From an uncultured bacterium (GTDB lineage Bacteria > Actinomycetota > Coriobacteriia > Coriobacteriales > Coriobacteriaceae), in assembly GCA_905215095.1 (NCBI GenBank), contig CAJMOL010000132.1, positions 1-5,252 on the forward strand: a stretch of 5,252 bases of DNA. Reading direction: 5' to 3'. The notes under the pieces were generated by a model that worked only from the letters and a program-made list of their open reading frames with translations, made no database searches and was not told the origin of the DNA. The position numbers were made by a program, and so were the translations under genes. Of the stretch, positions 1 through 5,252 are shown in pieces. The first letter of the stretch is position 1. Each line of letters starts with the position of its first letter.

Positions 1-827
<827 letters not shown>

Positions 828-876
828 GTTTTCTAGAATACCCAACCCGGACGGCGATAAACCGACGCCGGGCACG

Positions 877-882
877 AAAGGA
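877..882 (+). promoter_or_regulatory. Ribosome binding site of the cobO-like gene
   Basis: AAAGGA sits 5 nt before ATG 888. It identifies 888 as the original start codon, which matters because the reading frame from this ATG is stopped four codons later. Confidence 0.7.
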
Positions 883-887
883 CAGAG

Positions 888-1373
888 ATGGCATCACTGT
901 AAGTCGGCAAGGTTCAAATCTATACAGGCGACGGCAAGGGCAAGACGACGGCTGCGCTGGGCCTCGCGCTGCGCGCCACGGGCTATGGACTTAACGTGCT
1001 CATGCTTCAGTTTGCCAAGAAGCTGCACTGTGCCGAACATGACGCAGCACCTCGATTGGGGCTACGCATCGTACAAGCCGACCGCGACACGCCCGAAGCC
1101 TGTGCCGCACAGATCATGGAGCTGGCGCGCGAGCAGATTAGCCAGGTCGACGTGCTGATCTTGGATGAGCTGGGAGAAGCCATGCGACGGGGCTTTGTGA
1201 CGCGCGAAGATGTCGAAGCGTTGATCGCGATGAAACCGACCACCACGGAGCTCGTGTTCACCGGCCGTGGCTTGCTGCCCCTCGCCGACCTTGCAGACCT
1301 AGTAACCGAAATGCGCCCCGTCAAACACTACTTCGACGAAGGCCTCCTAGCCCGCCAAGGCATCGAATACTAG
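888..1373 (+). pseudogene. cobO: Cob(I)alamin adenosyltransferase (CobO/BtuR/CobA type), interrupted by an early in-frame TAA
   Basis: The family transfers the adenosyl group of ATP to cob(I)alamin or cob(I)yrinic acid diamide in the cytoplasm, giving coenzyme B12 forms. From ATG 888 the frame reads M-A-S-L-TAA (stop at 900-902). It then stays open for 156 codons that match the family: KVQIYTGDGKGKTT with the P-loop GDGKGKTT at 927-950, Walker B-like LILDEL near codons 90-95, FTGRG, ADLVTEMRPVKH, and the C-terminal FDEG and GIEY. No ATG, GTG or TTG lies between the TAA and the P-loop. The next usable start, GTG 996, would remove the P-loop, so an active enzyme is unlikely without readthrough. 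One C-to-T change (CAA to TAA) would explain the stop. At 161 codons the gene is shorter than typical members (about 170-200 residues). The family call is firm. Whether the stop is a true mutation, strain polymorphism or sequencing error cannot be decided here. Confidence 0.8.
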
Positions 1374-1398
1374 CCATTGCGGACGTCCCCAATGGCTA
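1371..1398. terminator. Hairpin shared by two converging genes, possible bidirectional terminator
   Basis: TAGCCATTG (1371-1379) and CAATGGCTA (1390-1398) form a perfect 9-bp inverted repeat around a 10-nt centre that itself contains the palindrome GGACGTCC (1381-1388). The cobO-like stop is the first three bases of the left arm. The transporter stop is the last three bases of the right arm, read on the minus strand. There is no T-run on either side, so classic intrinsic termination would be weak. The symmetry between convergent genes still argues for a role in ending or protecting both transcripts. Confidence 0.55.
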
Positions 1399-2745
1399 GG
1401 CAGTGGCGCGGCCGAGCCAGTTGCCGCTGTGGTGGTAGATGGTGAACATTATGGCGGTGATGAGCCAGGTTACGGGGTAGACCAGCAGCAGGTGCTCAAG
1501 CGACGGATCGAACGGCATAATCGCAAACACCCAGATCACCCTGAGCACGACAGTGCCAAAAATCGTGAGCAGCATGGGCTGCAAGCTCACGCCGGCGCCG
1601 CGGATGGAACCCGAGGCGTTCTCGATAATCGAGAAAATCGCATAGAACGGCGCAATGAAATGGAGGATGGTCGTGGTGTACGCCGAAATCGAAGCATCGT
1701 CGACAAACAGGCGCGACAACGGACCCGAGAACACCAGCAGCACGGCAGACAGGCCACCAATGAGCATAAACGACAGCACGAGCGACGTATGGTAGCCCTT
1801 TCGCATGCGCTCGTAGTTGCGCGCGCCAAAGTTCTGTGCCGAGAACGTGGTAATCGACACGCCAAGCGCCTCGGTAACCATCCAGACAATGCCATCTAAG
1901 CGGCCCGAAAGACCCCACGCCGTGGTGACATCGGCACCAAACGAGTTGACCGACACCTGAATCAAAACGTTGGAAATCGAATACGCAGCAGACTGAAAGC
2001 CAAGCGGCAGACCACACGAAATCATGCTCTTACAAATACCAGGATCAATGCCGAGTTTGGACAGTGAAAGCCGCCACGCACCCGGTGCGTGCATCATACG
2101 AATCACGATCATCGTGGCATTGGAGCAAATGGTCAGCGCCACCGCGATGCCGCAGCCCAGAGCCTCCATATGAAACACGGCAACGAAGATGACATCCAGC
2201 ACCGCATTAACAAGGCAGCCGGAAGCGATGATCACAGCGGGCCCGCGCGTGTCGCCCACGGCGCGCAGCAATGCCGTTCCCATATTGAGCAGCAGCGCCG
2301 CAACCATGGCGGCAAAATAGCAACGGGCATAGGCCACGCCCTCGGCCAATAGTTCATGCGGCGTATTCATAAGCACCAGCATGGGCTCAACGAACACTAT
2401 GCCAAGAATCGAGAAAGCGATACCGCCCACCAGCGCGAGCGTCATGGCCGTGTGGACCGATCGGCTCAGGCGCTCGTCATCGTGCTGGCCAAAAAACTGA
2501 CCGGTAATAACGGCACAGCCAGCACCCACACCGACGCAAAAACCAATGCAGAGCTCGGTGAGCACCATCGTGGCCTGAATGCCACCCAGCGCGAGCTTGC
2601 CGCCAAACTGGCCAACGATATACGTACCGATAAGCGTGTAGGCCTGCTGAAAAAACGAACTAAAAAAGATGGGAACGCACAGCGACAGCAGCTGCTGCCA
2701 AATGACACCCTGCGTTACATCGATAGCCGTAGATTTCTTAGCCAC
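1396..2745 (-). CDS. MATE family multidrug/cation efflux transporter
   Basis: Integral membrane antiporter of the MATE (multidrug and toxic compound extrusion) family, which exports organic cations or drugs in exchange for Na+ or H+. At 449 residues it is normal for the family, with hydrophobicity consistent with 12 helices in two halves. Family landmarks visible are Pro25 in the first helix (LCVPIFF), GQFFGQHDDE (82-91), LLRAVGDTRGP (159-169), AQNFGARNYERMRKG (303-317) and RGAGVSLQPM (382-391). The last resembles the GDTR-type loop and marks the two-fold repeat. The start is GTG at 2745, supported by GGGGAGG at 2750-2756, 4 nt away. It follows the RNA methyltransferase gene by 125 bp in the same direction, with possible hairpins between, so it is probably transcribed separately. 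Its end meets the cobO-like gene at a shared hairpin. The substrate cannot be told from sequence, and NorM, DinF and MepA subgroups are not distinguished. Confidence 0.93.
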   Translation of the reverse strand: MAKKSTAIDVTQGVIWQQLLSLCVPIFFSSFFQQAYTLIGTYIVGQFGGKLALGGIQATMVLTELCIGFCVGVGAGCAVITGQFFGQHDDERLSRSVHTAMTLALVGGIAFSILGIVFVEPMLVLMNTPHELLAEGVAYARCYFAAMVAALLLNMGTALLRAVGDTRGPAVIIASGCLVNAVLDVIFVAVFHMEALGCGIAVALTICSNATMIVIRMMHAPGAWRLSLSKLGIDPGICKSMISCGLPLGFQSAAYSISNVLIQVSVNSFGADVTTAWGLSGRLDGIVWMVTEALGVSITTFSAQNFGARNYERMRKGYHTSLVLSFMLIGGLSAVLLVFSGPLSRLFVDDASISAYTTTILHFIAPFYAIFSIIENASGSIRGAGVSLQPMLLTIFGTVVLRVIWVFAIMPFDPSLEHLLLVYPVTWLITAIMFTIYHHSGNWLGRATA

Positions 2746-2749
2746 ACGC

Positions 2750-2756
2750 CCTCCCC
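2750..2756 (-). promoter_or_regulatory. Ribosome binding site deciding the GTG start of the MATE gene
   Basis: Read on the minus strand this is GGGGAGG, 4 nt before GTG 2745. It is strong, if slightly close. It supports the non-ATG start, because no in-frame ATG lies nearby. Confidence 0.65.
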
Positions 2757-2798
2757 ACTAGCGTACGTCATACAACAAAACGGCAATTTAAGACCAAA

Positions 2799-2831
2799 GC
2801 CGACACCAGCTTAGCACCGACCAGCGTCGGC
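2799..2831 (-). terminator. Possible hairpin after the RNA methyltransferase gene
   Basis: On the minus strand GCCGAC (2831-2826) can pair with GTCGGC (2804-2799) across a 21-nt loop, followed by the weakly T-rich TTTGGTCTT. The same left arm can instead pair with the nearer GTCGGT, giving a tight hairpin with a GCTG loop. Either could end the upstream transcript. The arms are short and the T-tract is poor, so this is tentative. Confidence 0.3.
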
Positions 2832-2870
2832 CGAAACGCCCCGAACCACAGCCCGGTGCGAAATATCTGT

Positions 2871-3785
2871 TTAGTGATACAGCCCCGGCTGGTAGTGGTA
2901 CTCGTTGCTCACATGCGGGCACAGTTGCCAAAAGGCGACAGCACTTGCCGCGGCCACGTTGAGCGAATCGACCCCGTGCGCCATCGGAATGCGCACGGCG
3001 CGGTCACAGCCAGCAATAGTTTTAACGCCTAAGCCGGCACCTTCGGTGCCCATAAAAATCGCCAAGCGATCAATCTTCTGCAGCACAGGATCATCAAGCG
3101 AAACAGAGTCGTCCGTCAACGCCATAGCGGCACACGAAAAGCCGGCATCGTGCAGCGCCGCCAGCCCATCATGCGGCCATACGCGCGCCTCGCTGCCAAT
3201 GCGCGTCCAGGGCACCTGGAACACCGTGCCCATGCTCACGCGGGCCGAGCGACGATACAGCGGGTCACAGCACGTAGGACTCACCAAAATGCCATCGACG
3301 TTCAGCGCGGCGGCCGAGCGGAAAATCGCGCCGACGTTGGTGTGGTCGACAATGCCCTCGAGCACGCACACGCGCACCGGGCGCTCCCCCGCCGCCTCGA
3401 CGACGCCACCCAAGAACTCATCAACCGGAATCTGCCGCGGGCGACGAAACGCCGCGAGCGCACCGCGCGTCACGTTAAAGCCCGTCAGCTGCTCCATAAG
3501 CTCCATCGAGGCCACGAACACGGGAACCGGGCCCGCACCTTCGCGTACCGCCAGGCGCTCAAACAGCGGCATCATCTGGTCGAGCCAGCGTTCGCCCAAA
3601 AGAAAGCTCACCGGCTCGTATCCGGCACGCACTGCGCGCTCGATAACCTTGGCACTCTCGGCGATAAAGATGCCCTTTTGCGGCTCCAGCACGCAGCGCA
3701 GCTCACGCTCGGTCAGTCGCACGTAGGCATCAAGCCGCTCGTCCTCGAGCGAATCGATTCGCAGCACCTCAACGGCATCAGTCAT
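2871..3785 (-). CDS. TrmH/SpoU-family RNA 2'-O-methyltransferase (SPOUT superfamily)
   Basis: Predicted cytoplasmic enzyme that methylates a ribose 2'-OH in tRNA or rRNA using S-adenosylmethionine bound in a trefoil knot. With the start at ATG 3785 it has 304 residues. An N-terminal L30e-like substrate-binding domain (about 35-115, containing GIFIAESAKVIERA) precedes the SPOUT domain. That domain has motif 1 (NVGAIFRSAAA, 150-160, with Asn150 and Arg156), ARVSMG (181-186), motif 2 (MGTEGAGL, 245-252) and motif 3 (VRIPM at 264-268, then SLNVAAASAVAFWQL at 274-288). An in-frame ATG exists at 3818, but it overlaps a TATAGA -10-like box and has no ribosome binding site, so I prefer 3785. The purine-rich AAAGAAAGG then lies 15 nt upstream, rather far; an in-frame CTG at 3794 has better spacing (6 nt). 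The gene is separated from folA by a strong hairpin. The RNA target is not predictable, and RlmB, TrmH and TsnR are related possibilities. Confidence 0.9.
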   Translation of the reverse strand: MTDAVEVLRIDSLEDERLDAYVRLTERELRCVLEPQKGIFIAESAKVIERAVRAGYEPVSFLLGERWLDQMMPLFERLAVREGAGPVPVFVASMELMEQLTGFNVTRGALAAFRRPRQIPVDEFLGGVVEAAGERPVRVCVLEGIVDHTNVGAIFRSAAALNVDGILVSPTCCDPLYRRSARVSMGTVFQVPWTRIGSEARVWPHDGLAALHDAGFSCAAMALTDDSVSLDDPVLQKIDRLAIFMGTEGAGLGVKTIAGCDRAVRIPMAHGVDSLNVAAASAVAFWQLCPHVSNEYHYQPGLYH

Positions 3786-3817
3786 AGCAGCCAGCCCGCA
3801 CCTTTCTTTACAGCACA

Positions 3818-3823
3818 TCTATA
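3818..3823 (-). promoter_or_regulatory. Candidate -10 box for the RNA methyltransferase gene
   Basis: TATAGA read on the minus strand, immediately after the terminator-like hairpin of the folA transcript and ahead of AAAGAAAGG (3809-3801). No good -35 hexamer is seen 16-18 bp upstream, where the hairpin stem lies. Position and spacing make sense for an independent promoter, but the evidence is one hexamer. Confidence 0.35.
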
Positions 3824-3829
3824 CCAAAC

Positions 3830-3852
3830 GAGGCGACGCTAAGCGCCGCCCC
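3830..3852 (-). terminator. Probable terminator of the thyA-folA transcript
   Basis: On the minus strand GGGGCGGCGC and GCGTCGCCTC pair over 10 bp (two G-U pairs) around a TTA loop, 42 nt after the folA stop. The following bases are GTTTGG, a poor T-tract, so efficiency is uncertain. The stem is the strongest in the window and sits exactly between two same-strand genes. Confidence 0.6.
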
Positions 3853-3894
3853 ATGCATTCAAATAACCCGATGATACCGTTCACGCCAGACGAT

Positions 3895-4413
3895 TTACGC
3901 CTCAACGCGACGATACGTCACGAACTCATAATCGAGACCCTCGTCGCCCTCGTCGGCGGCAATCGTCGCGACCCCGCTACACTGCGCAATCTCCCACGCG
4001 GGATCGGCATCCAGATCGGGAAAGTACGTATCCACGTCATGCACGCAGTGGTTATGCGTAACCTCGGCCTCCGCGCAATACGGCAAAAACTGCCGATAGA
4101 CATCGCCGCCACCGATCACCCAGGCAACGGGCTCATCGGCAACCGCGGCGAGCGCTTCGTCAATGCCATGAACCACGTCAACGCCCTCGGGGGCAAAGCC
4201 CTCGTCGCGCGTGAGCACAATGTTGCGGCGATTCCTGAGCGGACGCCCACCGGGAAAACTCAGCAGCGTCTTGCGCCCCATGATGACCGGGCAGCCCTTG
4301 GTGCAGGCCACAAAATGGCGCATGTCGGCGCGATTGGACACCACCATGTCGCCCTCGCACCCAATACCCCAGTCATCGCACACGGCGACAATGGCAGAAA
4401 GCTTACACGTCAT
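3895..4413 (-). CDS. folA: Dihydrofolate reductase
   Basis: NADPH-dependent cytoplasmic enzyme that reduces dihydrofolate to tetrahydrofolate; it is the target of trimethoprim. The 172 residues fit the family (about 160-180). Visible features are the N-terminal strand SAIVAVCDDWGIG (6-18), the active-site acid Asp30 in RADMRHF (equivalent to E. coli Asp27), the cofactor motifs MGRKT (45-49) and IVLTR (65-69), the GGGDVYRQFLP loop (101-111), VTH (118-120) and DTYFP (128-132). An upstream GTG at 4422 is in frame, but ATG 4413 is the better start: AGGTGA lies 5 nt before it and the conserved first strand begins a few residues later. Positions corresponding to E. coli Pro21 and Trp22 are both Val (27-28 region DMVVSNRAD), a departure from the classical active site. 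It lies 9 nt after thyA, almost certainly in one operon, and recycles the dihydrofolate ThyA produces. Confidence 0.96.
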   Translation of the reverse strand: MTCKLSAIVAVCDDWGIGCEGDMVVSNRADMRHFVACTKGCPVIMGRKTLLSFPGGRPLRNRRNIVLTRDEGFAPEGVDVVHGIDEALAAVADEPVAWVIGGGDVYRQFLPYCAEAEVTHNHCVHDVDTYFPDLDADPAWEIAQCSGVATIAADEGDEGLDYEFVTYRRVEA

Positions 4414-4418
4414 GCGCG

Positions 4419-4424
4419 TCACCT
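4419..4424 (-). promoter_or_regulatory. folA ribosome binding site overlapping the thyA stop codon
   Basis: AGGTGA read on the minus strand, 5 nt before ATG 4413. Its first two bases, AG, are the last two of the thyA TAG stop (4425-4423). This fixes the folA start and suggests translational coupling between the two genes. Confidence 0.7.
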
Positions 4425-5252
4425 ACACCGCGATGGGGATGTTCTTGACCTGCGGGCCGTGCTCATAGCCCTCGACGATCAGGTCATCGGTCGTAAACGC
4501 ATAGAAGTCATGCACATCGGGGTTGAGCGTTACCTTGGGCGCGGCAAACTGCGGACGCTCGATAAGTTCGCGGACAATATCGACATGACGGTCGTAGATA
4601 TGGGCGTCGGCGATCACATGCAGCAGCTCGCCGGGAATCATATCGATCGACTGCGCAACCATCATCAGCAAGATGGCGTACTGGCACACATTCCAGTTGT
4701 TCGCGGCCAAAATGTCCTGGCTGCGCTGGTTGAGAATCATGTTGAGCGTCGGCTTGTCGTCCTGCGGGCGCTGCGTGACGTTATAGGTCACGCTGTACGC
4801 GCACGGATACAGGTGCATCTCGGACAGGTCGCTAAACACATACGTGTTGGTCATGATGCGGCGACTGTACGGTGTGTGCTTAAGATCGTACAGCACTCGG
4901 TCCATCTGGTCGAAATCGCCCTCGGCATAATGGCTCTTCTGGCCAATCTGGTACCCGTAGGCCTTGCCGATGGAGCCGGTCTCGTCGGCCCACTCATCCC
5001 AAATATGGCTGTTGAGGTCATGGACGTTATTGGACTTCTTTTGATAGATCCACAAAATCTCGTCCATCGCAGACTTAAGCGCCGTGCGGCGCAGGGTGAG
5101 CGCAGGGAACTCCTCGCGCAGGTCGTAGCGCGCCGTAACGCCAAAGTTTTTAATGGTATAGGCAGGGGTGCCGTCCTCCCACACCGGGCGGACCTTTTGG
5201 CCCTCGGTGGTGGTGCCATGGTCCAGAATGTCGCGGCACATGGATACAAACT
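4423..5252 (-). CDS. thyA: Thymidylate synthase ThyA (5' end cut by window edge)
   Basis: Converts dUMP to dTMP using methylene-tetrahydrofolate as carbon donor and reductant, releasing dihydrofolate; cytoplasmic dimer. Numbered from the Met at 5241, 272 residues are visible. Landmarks are EILWIYQ (61-67), IWDEWADE (80-87), YSRRIM (125-130), the nucleophile Cys147 in LYPCAY, QRSQD (172-176), Asn184 in NNWNVCQYA, HIYDRH (214-219) and the C-terminal segment ending in IPIAV. The codons before Met5241 encode F-V-S and the frame is open to the edge. No ribosome binding site precedes 5241, and relatives have several more N-terminal residues before a CRDILDHGT-like motif. The true start is therefore probably outside the window. 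PCAY replaces the PCH of the E. coli enzyme, as in clostridial-type ThyA sequences. It is the first visible gene of a thyA-folA operon. Confidence 0.97.
   Translation of the reverse strand, partial: FVSMCRDILDHGTTTEGQKVRPVWEDGTPAYTIKNFGVTARYDLREEFPALTLRRTALKSAMDEILWIYQKKSNNVHDLNSHIWDEWADETGSIGKAYGYQIGQKSHYAEGDFDQMDRVLYDLKHTPYSRRIMTNTYVFSDLSEMHLYPCAYSVTYNVTQRPQDDKPTLNMILNQRSQDILAANNWNVCQYAILLMMVAQSIDMIPGELLHVIADAHIYDRHVDIVRELIERPQFAAPKVTLNPDVHDFYAFTTDDLIVEGYEHGPQVKNIPIAV

Noticed and set aside
1429..1899. Plus-strand open frame antisense to the MATE gene (also 2089-2352 and 2356-2814)
   Set aside because: The translations are rich in His, Arg and Gln, as expected for a shadow of a membrane-protein gene in GC-rich DNA. 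They have no recognisable motifs or convincing ribosome binding sites.
2905..3726. Long plus-strand open frame (273 codons), and a second at 3150-3842, antisense to the RNA methyltransferase
   Set aside because: Both are low-complexity shadow frames (Ser/Thr/Arg-rich or His/Arg/Ala-rich) opposite a gene with all SPOUT motifs intact.
4790..4810. PCA instead of PCH at the ThyA nucleophile as a sign of a degraded or novel enzyme
   Set aside because: The Cys, the Arg pair, QRSQD and Asn are all present. As I recall, PCAY is normal in clostridial-type thymidylate synthases.

Overview
The window looks like ordinary chromosomal DNA from a high-G+C Gram-positive gut bacterium. A Coriobacteriia species near Collinsella is my best guess. 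The reasons are the G+C content (about 58-60% by eye, not counted), the clostridial/actinobacterial style of ThyA and DHFR, and the compact CobO. No sequence search was possible, so the lineage is inference.

Layout, left to right. 1-810 (minus): the N-terminal 270 codons of the membrane AAA+ protease FtsH, cut by the left edge just after the Walker A and pore-loop region. 811-887: a 77-bp divergent spacer with a plausible promoter and a good ribosome binding site for the rightward gene. 888-1373 (plus): a compact CobO/BtuR-type cob(I)alamin adenosyltransferase gene with an in-frame TAA as its fifth codon, upstream of the P-loop, so it is probably a pseudogene in this sequence. 1371-1398: a hairpin whose two arms contain the stop codons of the two converging genes. 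1396-2745 (minus): a complete 12-helix MATE family efflux transporter. 2871-3785 (minus): a TrmH/SpoU-class SPOUT RNA 2'-O-methyltransferase. 3830-3852: a strong GC hairpin ending the next transcript. 3895-4413 (minus): dihydrofolate reductase (folA). 4423-5252 (minus): thymidylate synthase (thyA), lacking its first residues because of the right edge.

The only clear functional unit is thyA-folA. ThyA converts dUMP and methylene-THF to dTMP and dihydrofolate, and DHFR recycles the dihydrofolate. The genes are 9 nt apart and the folA ribosome binding site overlaps the thyA stop codon. FtsH, the adenosyltransferase, the MATE pump and the RNA methyltransferase are unrelated neighbours, each apparently in its own transcript.

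I found no mobile element, CRISPR array, RNA gene or novel multi-gene system. The points most worth a second look are the premature stop in cobO, the shared stop-codon hairpin, the missing active-site segment in the adenosyltransferase, and three start-codon corrections (trmH-like gene, folA, ftsH).
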